A stretch of 20,588 nucleotides of DNA from DAOTXL01 sp034435455 (lineage in GTDB: Bacteria > Chloroflexota > Anaerolineae > JAAYZQ01), in contig DAOTXL010000126.1 in assembly GCA_034435455.1 (NCBI GenBank), positions 1-20,588 on the forward strand, in the 5' to 3' direction. Positions 12,547-20,588 of this stretch are shown here, piece by piece; the stretch's first letter is position 1, and each line of letters begins with the position of its first letter. The translations under genes were made by a program, and so were the position numbers. Below the pieces are notes generated by a model. That model searched no databases and was not told the origin of the DNA. It saw only the letters and a list, made by a program, of their open reading frames with translations.

Positions 12547-14193
12547 TCAGGCTGAGGTAGGCCCCAGAGTAACCATCTGCCTGGTGCTCAACGAGGGGTC
12601 AAGCTCGACTGCGCGGTTCAGATCCCGGCTGGCCTTGTCATATTCCCCTTTGCTGCCATAGGCCAGGCCCCGGTTGTAGTAGGCGATGGCCAGGTTGGGT
12701 TCCAGGGCGATAGCCCGATCCAGGTCGCGGATGGCCAGCTCGTACTCCCCCAATTTTTCATGGGCCGCTCCCCGGTCGGCCAGGGCCGAAGCCAGGCCTG
12801 GATTCAGCTCCAGCGCCTGATCGAGGTCCTCGATGGCGCGGCGATATTCCCGCATGGCGGCCCGGGCCCTGCCGCGGGCGTGGAAAGCGGCTGCATTCTT
12901 GGGCTGAAGCTCGATCGCCTGGCTATAGTCAGCGATGGCCTGCCAGTGTTTCTCCAGGGCCATGTAGGTGTCGCCCCGGGCCATATAGGCTGGCGCAAGA
13001 GTCGGGTTCAGTTCGATGGCGCGATCAAAGTCGCTCAAGGCCTCCTCATACATCTCCAGTTGATGCCGCACCCGGCCCCGCTGGTAGAACGGTTCATAGT
13101 GTTGCGGAGCCAGGGTACATCCCCGATCCAGGTCGTTCAACGCCCATTGCGAATCACCCAGGAACGCCCGGGCTACACCGCGGGCCGAATAGGCGCTGGC
13201 GTGGCTGCTGTTGAACTCCAGGACCCGGTTCTGATCCTGAAAAGCCTTGTCGTATTCCCCCAGTTCGGCATAGACCAGCCCCCGGCGGTGGTAGCCTTCC
13301 ACAAAGCCCGGGTCCAGGCGGATGGCCTTGGTGTAATCTTCCAGGGCCCGCTTGCTTTCGCCCAACCGCTCCCGGAGCAGGCCCCGGTAGAGATAGGCCC
13401 ACGGCGTTTCGGCTGTCTTCAGGGTGCGTTCCAGGTCTTGAACGGCCTGTTGATGCCGGCCCAGGGCATAGTTGACCACCGCCCGATCGATCAGCACGTC
13501 GGGGTTGTTGGGGATGGCCTCAGCGGCCCGGTCGTAGTAGGTCAAAGCCCGCTCATACTGCCCCAGGTAATAGCAGGCTCTGCCCAGGCGGAGCAGTTCG
13601 CTGGCCCGCTGCTGTAACTGCATGGTGCTCTGGCCCTTTCTGGGCGAAGTGGAAGTGACCAACTCGATCCGCTCCAGTTGGGAGACGATCTCCCGCCATT
13701 CCCCACGCACCTTGGAAGGTAGCTCGGCCGCGTCGAGGTTCGAAAGCCGGTCGAGCGAGATGCCGCTGTTCCGCTGCAGCTCCTCGAACTGCGCCCACAG
13801 GCGGGTCTTTTCCTCGCGGATCAGGTCCTCGCGCAGCTCCAGTTCCGCCAGCAGGCCACGGCGCTCCTCTTTGAGCTGGCTGATCTCCTGGTTCAACACG
13901 GCCACCTCTTTGGCTTGCAGCCGCTCCAACCGTGTCCACTGGCGCTCAAAGGCACTGCTGCGCCTGCCCAGGTTCAGCGCCCACACCAGTTCGATCACCC
14001 CCACCAACAGGAGGGTGGCCACCGGCCCCCACCGCCCGATGTTCAGGTCTATGACCAGATAGTTGAGCCAGGCTTTGACCAGGGCCGGATGGGGCAGCCA
14101 GTTTCGCCACCACGGCCAGAAAATGGCCGCTGCAACGACAACGGCGGCGACGATCAGAAGGAAGAACCAGAACCTCCACGTCGTTTTTTGCAT
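12547..14193 (-). CDS. Membrane-anchored TPR-repeat protein (ten repeats)
   Basis: This 548-residue protein has two N-terminal transmembrane segments (about 6-25 and 48-68). A charged coiled-coil of roughly 80 residues rich in Glu, Leu, Gln and Arg follows. From about residue 195 to the end there are ten tetratricopeptide repeats; each has the GEY..A..D...AI.L.P spacing, for example ERLGESKRALEDYTKAIRLD and EKLGEYELAIRDLDRAIALE. TPRs bind peptides or partner proteins, so this is probably a scaffold at the membrane; the partner is unknown. ATG at 14193 was chosen over the longer frame to 14301 because AAGGAG lies eight bases upstream and the extension would overlap hflX. It is 74 bases downstream of hflX on the same strand. 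Confidence 0.88.
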   Translation of the reverse strand: MQKTTWRFWFFLLIVAAVVVAAAIFWPWWRNWLPHPALVKAWLNYLVIDLNIGRWGPVATLLLVGVIELVWALNLGRRSSAFERQWTRLERLQAKEVAVLNQEISQLKEERRGLLAELELREDLIREEKTRLWAQFEELQRNSGISLDRLSNLDAAELPSKVRGEWREIVSQLERIELVTSTSPRKGQSTMQLQQRASELLRLGRACYYLGQYERALTYYDRAAEAIPNNPDVLIDRAVVNYALGRHQQAVQDLERTLKTAETPWAYLYRGLLRERLGESKRALEDYTKAIRLDPGFVEGYHRRGLVYAELGEYDKAFQDQNRVLEFNSSHASAYSARGVARAFLGDSQWALNDLDRGCTLAPQHYEPFYQRGRVRHQLEMYEEALSDFDRAIELNPTLAPAYMARGDTYMALEKHWQAIADYSQAIELQPKNAAAFHARGRARAAMREYRRAIEDLDQALELNPGLASALADRGAAHEKLGEYELAIRDLDRAIALEPNLAIAYYNRGLAYGSKGEYDKASRDLNRAVELDPSLSTRQMVTLGPTSA

Positions 14194-14267
14194 CCACAAC
14201 TCTCCTTTCTTGAGTGACCTGGTCTGGCGGCAGGCTCCTGGCAGATTATGCGGAGCGATGGCCTGGA

Positions 14268-15566
14268 TCAGATCAGATAAGGTCGAAACGGCTCCAGCCA
14301 ACGGCGTGGCAGATAGCCCTCCAGGATAGTGCCCGTCGCGTTGTGGGAGGTCTTGACCGCTGTGGCCCGGTCGTGGAACAGGGCTGCTATATCCCCCCGG
14401 TTATAGGGCACCCGTGCTTTGACATGGACCAGGTCGGCGGACAGGATCTCGCCTATCCGCTTGAGCAAGGCCGGCAGGCCCCAGCCCTGGGCGGCGGAAA
14501 TGGCCACGCTGTTGGGAAACTCGGTCAGCCAGCTTTCCACGGCGGCCGGGTCGGCCAGCCGGTCAATTTTGTTCAGGGCGACCAGGATCGGGCGATCGGT
14601 TACCCCCAGATCGGCCAGGGTCTCCATCACCGTCTCGCTTTGCAGCAGGGCGTTGGGATGGGTGATGTCCACCACATGCAGCAGAAGGTCCGCTTCGTGA
14701 ATCCCCTCCAGGGTGGCCCGAAAGGCCGCGATCAGCTCTGGCGGCAGCTTTTGGATAAAACCCACCGTATCGGTCAGGACCGCCTCCCGGCCATCGGGCA
14801 GGATCACGCGCCGCGCGGTTGGGTCCAGGGTGGCAAACAGTTTGTCTTCGGCCACCACATCCGAGCCGGATAGGGTGTTGAGCAAGGTTGATTTGCCGGC
14901 GTTGGTATAGCCCACGATAGCCACCACCGGCACCGCCATCTGCGCGCGATGGCGGCGATGCAGTTCCCGGTGCCGGCGCACCTCCTCCAACGCCTGGCGG
15001 ATCTGGGCGATGCGCCGACCGATCTCCCGGCGGTCCATCTCGAGCTGCGTCTCGCCGGGTCCGCGCAGTCCCACGCCCCCGGCACCGCCCCGGGCGGCAG
15101 CCCCGCCCGCCTGCCTCGCCAGGTGGGTCCAGGCGCGGGTCAGCCGGGGCAGGCGGTACTCGTACTGGGCCAACTCTACCTGAAGCTGACCCTCCCGCGT
15201 CCGGGCGTGTTGGGCAAAGATGTCCAGGATCAGGCCGGTGCGGTCCAGCACCCGGACCCCTTCCCCCAACGCTTCCTCCAGATTGCGCTGCTGCCGTGGG
15301 CTAAGGTCATCGTCAAAGATGATCAGATCGCAGGCCAGGTCACGGCGCAGTTCCTTGAGTTCTTCGACTTTGCCTGAACCGATCAGGGTGGCCGGATGGA
15401 AATGGTCCATCTGCTGCCACGTCTGACCGGCGACCTCAACGCCGGCCGTCCTGGCCAACTGACCCAGTTCGGCCAGCGAATCGTGGACATCCCAGCCATC
15501 CTGCCGGTGCTTCAGGCGCACCCCGACCAGCAGTGCCCGTTCGACGGGAGGCTCGATTTCGATCAA
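14268..15566 (-). CDS. hflX: GTPase HflX
   Basis: HflX is a ribosome-associated GTPase that splits stalled or stress-inactivated ribosomes. The 432-residue length is normal for the family. The N-terminal HflX domain (about 10-180) has the DDDLSPRQQRNLEE segment and the RGPGETQLE motif that precedes the GTPase domain. GTPase motifs are G1 GYTNAGKST (from G219), G3 DTVGF and G4 NKID. A Gly/Ala-rich run (AGGAAARGGAGGVG) sits in the linker. The start is TTG at 15566; a GGAGAGG lies about 15 bases upstream, overlapping the stop codon of the aminotransferase gene, so the exact start is less certain than the identity. The aminotransferase gene is 21 bases upstream on the same strand, suggesting cotranscription. 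Confidence 0.95.
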   Translation of the reverse strand: MIEIEPPVERALLVGVRLKHRQDGWDVHDSLAELGQLARTAGVEVAGQTWQQMDHFHPATLIGSGKVEELKELRRDLACDLIIFDDDLSPRQQRNLEEALGEGVRVLDRTGLILDIFAQHARTREGQLQVELAQYEYRLPRLTRAWTHLARQAGGAAARGGAGGVGLRGPGETQLEMDRREIGRRIAQIRQALEEVRRHRELHRRHRAQMAVPVVAIVGYTNAGKSTLLNTLSGSDVVAEDKLFATLDPTARRVILPDGREAVLTDTVGFIQKLPPELIAAFRATLEGIHEADLLLHVVDITHPNALLQSETVMETLADLGVTDRPILVALNKIDRLADPAAVESWLTEFPNSVAISAAQGWGLPALLKRIGEILSADLVHVKARVPYNRGDIAALFHDRATAVKTSHNATGTILEGYLPRRWLEPFRPYLI

Positions 15567-15587
15567 TTCCCGGATAGTCCACCTCTC

Positions 15588-16748
15588 CTAGAATTCAAGG
15601 CGTCGCAGGCGATCCATCGCCTCGCGGATGCGATCGGTATCCATGCCCAGCGACAGGCGGATGTAGCCTTCACCGTACTGCCCAAAGGCCGCCCCTGGCG
15701 TCACACTGATGCCGGCCTCTTCCAGCAGCCGGGTGGCAAACTCACCCGACGTATATCCGGCGGGAACCCTGGCCCACACGTACAGACCGGCCATCGGCCT
15801 GTCGGCTTCGATCCCCACCGCTTGCAAAGCCGCCAGGATCAGGTCCCGGCGTTGGCGATAGATCTCGTTCCGCTCTGTCAGCCAGGATTGGTCGGACGAC
15901 AGGGCCACGGCGGCAGCGTCTTGGATGGGCAGAAAGATGCCCGAATCGATGTTGGTTTTGGTCCGGGCCAGTGCCTCGACGGCCAGGGCATTGCCCACCG
16001 CCATGCCGACCCGCCAGCCGGCCATGTTGTAGGTCTTGGACAGCGAGTTGAACTCCAGGGCCACCTCCCTGGCTCCGGGCACCTGCAGCAGGCTTGGCGC
16101 CACGTAGCCGTCGAAGGTGATGTCGCAGTATGGGTTGTCGTGGCAGACCAGGAGGTCGTGCTGCCGGGCAAAGTGCACGGCCCGCTCGAAAAATTCCAGC
16201 GGGGCGGTCGCCCCGGTGGGGTTATTCGGGTAGTTCAACCACAGGATCTTGGCCGTGCGGGCCACGTCGGCGGGGATGGCTTCCAGGTCGGGCAGATAGC
16301 CGTTCTCCGCCAGCAGCGGCACGCGGTACGGAACCCCTCCGGCCAGCAGCGTCCCCAGCGTATAGGTCGGGTAGCCTGGATCGGGCACCAGGACCACCTC
16401 GCCGGGGGCGACAAAGGCCAACGCCATGTTGGCGATCCCCTCCTTGGAGCCGATCAGCGCGGCCACCTCCTTGTTGGGGTCGAGTTTTACGCCAAAACGG
16501 CGCTCATAGTAGGCGGCCATTGCCCGGCGCAGCTCCGGCGTGCCGTAAAAGCCGCCATAGCCGTGGCGGGAGGGGTCTCGGACCGAACGGCACAGCGCCT
16601 CGATGACCAGGTCGGGTGGCGGAAGGTCGGGGCTGCCGATGTCCAGGCGGATGATGTCCCTGCCCTGGGCGGCCAGCTCGCGGATGCGCTCGCCCAGCCG
16701 GGCAAAGACGTACGGGGGCAGGTTGCTAATACGATCTGCGACTTTCAT
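15588..16748 (-). CDS. PLP-dependent class I/II aminotransferase, LL-diaminopimelate aminotransferase-like
   Basis: This 386-residue fold-type I aminotransferase contains the RLDIGSPDLPPP N-terminal strand, the GYGGFYGTPELR segment, the NYPNNPTGA active-site loop, and the PLP Lys in SLSKTYNMAGWR (K238). Family resemblance is to DapL and related aspartate/LL-diaminopimelate aminotransferases, which convert tetrahydrodipicolinate to LL-diaminopimelate in one step. A broad-specificity transaminase is equally possible from sequence alone, so I give no symbol. The ATG has an AAGGAG 12 bases upstream, a long spacing. It is followed by hflX after 21 bases. A nested palindrome fills the gap upstream. 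Confidence 0.88.
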   Translation of the reverse strand: MKVADRISNLPPYVFARLGERIRELAAQGRDIIRLDIGSPDLPPPDLVIEALCRSVRDPSRHGYGGFYGTPELRRAMAAYYERRFGVKLDPNKEVAALIGSKEGIANMALAFVAPGEVVLVPDPGYPTYTLGTLLAGGVPYRVPLLAENGYLPDLEAIPADVARTAKILWLNYPNNPTGATAPLEFFERAVHFARQHDLLVCHDNPYCDITFDGYVAPSLLQVPGAREVALEFNSLSKTYNMAGWRVGMAVGNALAVEALARTKTNIDSGIFLPIQDAAAVALSSDQSWLTERNEIYRQRRDLILAALQAVGIEADRPMAGLYVWARVPAGYTSGEFATRLLEEAGISVTPGAAFGQYGEGYIRLSLGMDTDRIREAMDRLRRLEF

Positions 16749-16784
16749 ACGTGAGTTGTGCTCCTTATACTCTGATTTTAGAAC

Positions 16785-16842
16785 CTATCCGAAGACGGGT
16801 GTGGGGGCAGGCTGGAAGCCTGCCCTACAGGTTTTCGGATAG
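16785..16842. repeat. Nested palindromic intergenic repeat
   Basis: An outer inverted repeat (CTATCCGAA at 16785-16793, TTCGGATAG at 16834-16842) encloses a perfect nine-base inner stem (GGGCAGGCT at 16805-16813, AGCCTGCCC at 16817-16825) with a three-base loop. It lies between the end of the histidine kinase and the start of the aminotransferase. It could work as a terminator-like structure for the kinase, but no T-tract follows on the minus strand. Confidence 0.65.
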
Positions 16843-16846
16843 ACTC

Positions 16847-18691
16847 CTATTCGGCTGCCCTGGTCTCGAGCTGTCCCCAGGCAGAACGGAGCGGCAGCAG
16901 GATATGGAACTTGCTACCTGGGCAGCGGATGGGATCGTACCCCGGGCTTTCAACCCAGATCCGTCCGCCGTGGGCTTCGACGATCCCCTTGGCAATGGTC
17001 AGGCCCAGTCCGGGACCGGCGCCCATAAAGCGGCTCTTGCTGCTGGAGTGCAGTTCCGGCCCCTCCACCCGGTAAAATTTGTCAAAGATCCGCTCCTGTT
17101 CGTCCACGTCAATGCCGACCCCGTTATCGGCCACAACGATCTCGATAAAGGCCGGTTGGCCCGCCTGCGCTTCCAGGTGGCGGGCGGTGACCTCGATGCG
17201 TCCCCCATCGGGCGTGTATTTGATGGCGTTGCCGATGACGTTGACAAGCACCTGATGCAGGCGCAGAGAGTCGGCCTCGATGTAGGGCAGGTCATCAAAG
17301 CCGGATACCACCAGGGTTTGCTTCCGCTCTACAAGCGATTCCTGCAGGTTCTGGCGGGCCAGGTCCATAATGTTGCTCAGGGATGACATCTCCAGGCTGA
17401 GCGACAGCACCTCTGTATCAATCAACGACACGTCAATAATATCTTCTACGATGGTCCGCAGGCGGCTGGTCCCTTTCACGATCCCGGAGACCACCCGTTC
17501 GATCGATTCGGGGGGCAGCTCCCGGACGTTGTTCTCGGCCAGCATCTCGGCGTACCCCTGGATCAACGTCAGGGGGGTCTTGAGTTCGTGGGCGGCGATG
17601 GCCACGAAATCGGACTTTTTTCTGTCCAGCTTGGCCATCTCCCGGTTCAGCCGGGCCAACTCTTCGGTCCGCTCCTGCACCCGCCGTTCCAGGTCCTGGT
17701 TCAATTGTACCAGTTCTTCATATAACTGGGTGTTCCGCACAGCTATGGCTGTCTGGCTGGCGACGGACTGGACCATTTCGATGACGGCGGTTTCCAGAGG
17801 ACGCTCCGGCCCTAGCCGGTCCACCGAGATGACCCCGATCGGCTGTTCTTCTCCGAGCAGGGGCACGACGAGCACCGTGCGCTGCGGAAACAGGGAGGAC
17901 AGGGCTTCTGCAGCGGGGCCGGGCACGCTGGAGAGCTGCATCTGCCGCAGCTTGAAGGCGCGGGTCAGGACCGATTGACTTTCCTGGAGGAGCAGATAGG
18001 CCCCGTTCAGCTTCTCAGCCTCGATCCCCTGGGCGGCTACGACCGAGAGTTCACAGGCCGCTTTGTCCGCCAGCCACACCGCGCAGCGGTCGATCTGGGG
18101 CACGGAAGACAGGTTTTCGGCCACCGCCACCAGGATCTGCTTCAGGTTGAGGGTAGAGCTGATGGCGCGAGAGATGTTGTACAGGATGCGCAGCCGCGAC
18201 AGGGCCCGGTCGGCCTCTTCGGTGGCCATGGCCAGGCGGCGGGTCATGAACTCGGCCTCGACCAGCCGCTTGGCCAGGAGCGCGCTGCTGGCCCGGGTGA
18301 AAGAGCGGCTCAGCAGGCGCAGGCACTGGTCAAAGATCGGCTCCAGGAAAAACATCCGACTCAGCGTGGCTTCGGCGGCGTAGGTTTGTGACAGCTGTTC
18401 CCAGATCAACTCTTTTAGCAGGAAAAAGATATCCAGTGTATCTTCGAGCTGAAACTCTTCTTCCACACGGGTGACGGCGATCCGGTCCAGAACCGTCTCC
18501 AGGTAGCCGGTTCCCCCCTCTTCGATGGTCAGGAGGAAAGCGTGATAAAAGTCGGTGAAGAACTGCCGTGCCAGTTCTTTGGTGGTGGACTGCCGGTCGC
18601 GGTCGCTGCCCCGCGATCGGACCAGTTTGATCCAGCCGGGCACAATTTGCTGTTCATTTTGGCGCAGCCAGGCGGCAACCCGTTCTCTCAT
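16847..18691 (-). CDS. Soluble GAF-domain sensor histidine kinase
   Basis: This 614-residue protein has no transmembrane segment. Residues about 1-150 form a helical region resembling RsbRD/RsbR N-terminal sensor domains. A GAF domain follows at about 190-325 (RAISSTLNLKQILVAVAE through QSVASQTAIAVRNTQLYEEL). A coiled-coil then leads to the dimerisation and phosphoacceptor helix with AAHELKTPL (H368), and the HATPase domain has the N box (NVIGNAIKYTPDG), the ADNGVGID G1 motif and GLGLTIAKGIVEAHGG. All catalytic motifs are intact. It is therefore a cytoplasmic two-component sensor; the ligand of the GAF or N-terminal domain is unknown. It starts 23 bases after the stop of the response regulator gene, its probable partner. 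Confidence 0.93.
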   Translation of the reverse strand: MRERVAAWLRQNEQQIVPGWIKLVRSRGSDRDRQSTTKELARQFFTDFYHAFLLTIEEGGTGYLETVLDRIAVTRVEEEFQLEDTLDIFFLLKELIWEQLSQTYAAEATLSRMFFLEPIFDQCLRLLSRSFTRASSALLAKRLVEAEFMTRRLAMATEEADRALSRLRILYNISRAISSTLNLKQILVAVAENLSSVPQIDRCAVWLADKAACELSVVAAQGIEAEKLNGAYLLLQESQSVLTRAFKLRQMQLSSVPGPAAEALSSLFPQRTVLVVPLLGEEQPIGVISVDRLGPERPLETAVIEMVQSVASQTAIAVRNTQLYEELVQLNQDLERRVQERTEELARLNREMAKLDRKKSDFVAIAAHELKTPLTLIQGYAEMLAENNVRELPPESIERVVSGIVKGTSRLRTIVEDIIDVSLIDTEVLSLSLEMSSLSNIMDLARQNLQESLVERKQTLVVSGFDDLPYIEADSLRLHQVLVNVIGNAIKYTPDGGRIEVTARHLEAQAGQPAFIEIVVADNGVGIDVDEQERIFDKFYRVEGPELHSSSKSRFMGAGPGLGLTIAKGIVEAHGGRIWVESPGYDPIRCPGSKFHILLPLRSAWGQLETRAAE

Positions 18692-18714
18692 GGCAGCAGG
18701 CCCTCTTTTCTGGT

Positions 18715-19110
18715 TCAGGTTCCCCTCGCCCGCGGCGAGGGGCCGAGGATGCGCTCCACACTTTCGACCAGTTCCTTGGGGCCGAACGGCTTGGTGATAT
18801 AATCATCCACGCCGGCAATGTGCAGCCCCAAAACCCGGTCGATCCCCTGGGCCTTGGCCGTGACGACGATGATGGGGATATTTTTCAGCGGTTCCCTGGC
18901 CTTGATCTGGCGGTAGACCTCCCATCCGTCCACGTCGGGCATCATCAGGTCTAGCAACACCAGGTCGGGGGGGGCCTGCAGCATCGCCTCGATGCCCTCC
19001 CGACCGCCGACCGCTCCTTCGACCTGGAAGCCGCGCCGTTCCAGGATCAAACGGATCAGATCGATCATTTCGGGATGATCTTCGATACACAAAATGCGTT
19101 TCCTGGTCAC
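18715..19110 (-). CDS. Single-domain response regulator (CheY-like receiver)
   Basis: This 131-residue protein is a stand-alone receiver domain. The acidic pocket (E10, D11), the phosphoacceptor Asp (D54 in LLDLMMPD), the Thr in VVTAKA and the Lys in TKPFG are all present. It has no output domain, so it should act by protein-protein contact or as a phosphorelay intermediate. The start is GTG at 19110, chosen for the GGAGG at 19117-19121, six bases upstream. The histidine kinase gene follows after 23 bases, so the pair is likely one operon and one signalling unit. Its short C-terminal tail (GPSPRARGT) is not part of the receiver. Confidence 0.93.
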   Translation of the reverse strand: MTRKRILCIEDHPEMIDLIRLILERRGFQVEGAVGGREGIEAMLQAPPDLVLLDLMMPDVDGWEVYRQIKAREPLKNIPIIVVTAKAQGIDRVLGLHIAGVDDYITKPFGPKELVESVERILGPSPRARGT

Positions 19111-19184
19111 GCGCCACCTCCTGACAGATGCCGGCTCATTCCAGGGCCCGGCCGGTTGCCGATCCTGTCGGACAACCTTCCCTT

Positions 19185-20270
19185 TCAGTAGGTCCGTGCT
19201 TCTTCTTCGCCCCTCAGCACGCGGAGGGCTCCCTGGGCCATGGCCAACATTTCATCTTCCCCTGGATAGACCAGGACCGGTGCGATCCAGGCCACTCGCT
19301 CGCGGATCCACCCCAGCAGCATTTCTGAGTAGGCCAGGCCGCCGGTGATGACGATAGCTTCCACCTGCCCGTGCAGGACGGTGGCCATGGCCCCGATCTC
19401 TTTGGCGATCTGGTAGGCCATCGCCTCGTAGATCAGGCGGGCGTGCTCGTCGCCAGCGGCGATGCGCCTCTCTACCTCGACGGCATCGTTGGTGCCCAGG
19501 TGGGCGACCAGCCCCCCTTGCCCGGCCAGCTTTCGGAACATCTGCTCGTAGGTCAGCTTTAGCCCTTCGTAGGGAGCCACGCCAAAACAGAGCCGCACCA
19601 CATCGCCCACCGGCAGCCCTCCCGCCCGTTCCGGAGCGAACGGGCCGGTGCCGTCCAGGGCCTGGTTCACGTCTACCATGCGCCCCCGGCGGTGGGCCGA
19701 GACCGAGATGCCTCCGCCCAGGTGTGCTACCACCAGGTTGATCTCGGGATAAGGGCGGCCCAGTTCCTGGGCGGCCCGCCTGGCCGTCGCTTTCAGGTTC
19801 AGGGCGTGGGACAGGCTCTTCCGTTTGATTTCGGGCAGGCCTGATATGCGCGCGATCTCGTCGAATTCATCCACGCACACCGGGTCCACGATGTACGCCG
19901 GAATGCCGACCCGTTTGGCGATCTCGAAGGCCAGCGGCGCTCCCAGGTTCGAGGCGTGCTCCCGCTCCTTGTTCCGCCTGAGCAACTCGGCCACCATCTT
20001 GTCATTGACCCGGTAGGTGCCGCTGGGGATGGGCCGCAACAATCCGCCCCGTCCCACGGTGGCCGTCAGAGAGGCAAGGGGGACCCCCCTGGCCTCCAAC
20101 AGGTCCAGGACCGTTTGCAGGCGAAAGTCATACTGGTCGAGAATATGGGCAAAGGCCCTGAGCTCCTGGCTGGAATGGCGCAAGGTTTCCACAAATAAAG
20201 GTTGCTCCTCTTCGTAGACAGCAACCTTGGTGGACGTCGAGCCCGGATTGATGACCAGCAGACGAAACAT
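19185..20270 (-). CDS. buk: Butyrate kinase
   Basis: Butyrate kinase interconverts butyryl phosphate plus ADP and butyrate plus ATP, a substrate-level phosphorylation step in fermentation. At 361 residues it has normal length for the acetate/butyrate kinase family. Visible motifs are LVINPGSTSTKVAVYE at the N-terminus, the GRGGLLRPIPSGTYRVN segment, VAHLGGGISVSAH in the phosphate-binding region, and AIVITGGLAYSE near the C-terminus. These separate it from acetate kinase, which has a different N-terminal pattern. Branched-chain acids could also be substrates. No phosphate butyryltransferase is in the window. The ATG follows GGAGGA by five bases, and a strong promoter lies at 20407-20435. The response regulator gene begins 74 bases downstream. 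Confidence 0.95.
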   Translation of the reverse strand: MFRLLVINPGSTSTKVAVYEEEQPLFVETLRHSSQELRAFAHILDQYDFRLQTVLDLLEARGVPLASLTATVGRGGLLRPIPSGTYRVNDKMVAELLRRNKEREHASNLGAPLAFEIAKRVGIPAYIVDPVCVDEFDEIARISGLPEIKRKSLSHALNLKATARRAAQELGRPYPEINLVVAHLGGGISVSAHRRGRMVDVNQALDGTGPFAPERAGGLPVGDVVRLCFGVAPYEGLKLTYEQMFRKLAGQGGLVAHLGTNDAVEVERRIAAGDEHARLIYEAMAYQIAKEIGAMATVLHGQVEAIVITGGLAYSEMLLGWIRERVAWIAPVLVYPGEDEMLAMAQGALRVLRGEEEARTY

Positions 20271-20406
20271 GCAGTTCCTCCACGAACCCGGACGGATTAT
20301 ACCTCAAAAGTTCAATCGGCTCAAATTTGCCCCCAGGGTCTACGTCCCTCTGGCGGCAGGCAGCAGCGGCCAGGTCTACAGGTCCATTTTGCCGTGCAAC
20401 CTATGT

Positions 20407-20435
20407 ATCATAACAGCGACCGACGGGAATGTCAA
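20407..20435 (-). promoter_or_regulatory. Strong sigma-A-type promoter for butyrate kinase
   Basis: On the minus strand TTGACA (20435-20430), a 17-base spacer and TATGAT (20412-20407). Eleven of twelve consensus positions match. The transcription start would be near 20400, leaving a leader of about 130 bases before the ATG at 20270, long enough for leader control, though I see no clear structure in it. Confidence 0.75.
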
Positions 20436-20470
20436 GTGCGCTCGCGGACCTCTCTAGGGCCCTGTCAAAG

Positions 20471-20588
20471 TCAGCCAGAGGCAGCGCCAATCAGCTCCAG
20501 GGCACGGGGGACAGACGCCCCCTAGTACCGGAGGCCATCGGCGATGTTGGACCATCCTTTCCACCGCAACAAGCCCAGGATGCCATTG
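20471..20588 (-). pseudogene. 3' end of a probable transposase gene with an internal amber codon
   Basis: From the window edge the minus strand reads NGILGLLRWKGWSNIADGLRY and then TAG (20524-20522). Continuing in the same frame past the TAG gives GASVPRALELIGAASG and a second stop (TGA at 20473-20471). The pattern LGLLRWKGWSNIA..LR followed by RALELIG resembles the extreme C-terminus of several DDE transposase families. The coherent continuation suggests the TAG replaced a sense codon (Tyr is one base away), so the gene would be decayed. Only 39 codons are visible, so the family cannot be assigned. Confidence 0.4.

Noticed and set aside
15396..16754. Long plus-strand open frame of 452 codons opposite the aminotransferase
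   Set aside because: The aminotransferase frame has all catalytic motifs; the opposite frame is Gly/Gln/His-rich without any domain.
1..20588. tRNA, rRNA, CRISPR arrays and riboswitches
   Set aside because: Read through on both strands by eye; no convincing tRNA cloverleaf, rRNA segment, repeat-spacer array or known riboswitch core was found. A covariance-model scan would be needed to exclude small RNAs.

Overview
The window looks like a chromosomal segment from a GC-rich Chloroflexota bacterium, most likely of the Anaerolineae type. That placement is inference from gene content: a CpXC-domain protein, a Ser/Thr kinase with a Pro/Thr-rich tail, an FHA-winged-helix protein, a DapL-like aminotransferase, butyrate kinase and abundant small intergenic palindromes. 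No rRNA, tRNA, CRISPR array or complete insertion sequence was seen.

Layout. Bases 1-405 hold the 3' end of a proline-rich membrane protein. Bases 518-2477 hold a Ser/Thr kinase and, divergently, an FHA-winged-helix regulator, which look like a phosphosignalling pair. Bases 2487-4991 are a minus-strand run: a membrane protein, a PHP-domain phosphoesterase and the CpXC protein, the last two three bases apart. A divergent promoter pair at 5030-5093 separates this run from a plus-strand gene at 5156-5938. That gene reads like a shortened, two-domain relative of the DnaN sliding clamp. A DUF6174-like gene follows on the minus strand.

The most unusual part is 6675-11429. A strong promoter drives an unrecognised 422-residue protein, followed by two paralogous fusion proteins. 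Each fusion joins a dihydrodipicolinate synthase/N-acetylneuraminate lyase (DapA)-type aldolase to a C-terminal formaldehyde-activating enzyme (Fae) domain. The second copy keeps the Fae catalytic histidine; the first has glutamine there. A decayed vapBC-like toxin-antitoxin remnant lies on the opposite strand between them. I infer a pyruvate-dependent aldol reaction coupled to formaldehyde handling, but the substrate is unknown.

After a palindromic repeat region comes a Nudix hydrolase with a TTG start. The rest, 12291-20270, is on the minus strand. In transcription order it holds butyrate kinase, a response regulator, a GAF histidine kinase, a DapL-like aminotransferase, HflX, a ten-repeat TPR membrane protein and a small membrane protein. 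The right edge carries what appears to be the decayed 3' end of a transposase.

Seven sigma-A-type promoters could be read directly. Start codons are often TTG or GTG and were chosen by Shine-Dalgarno position.
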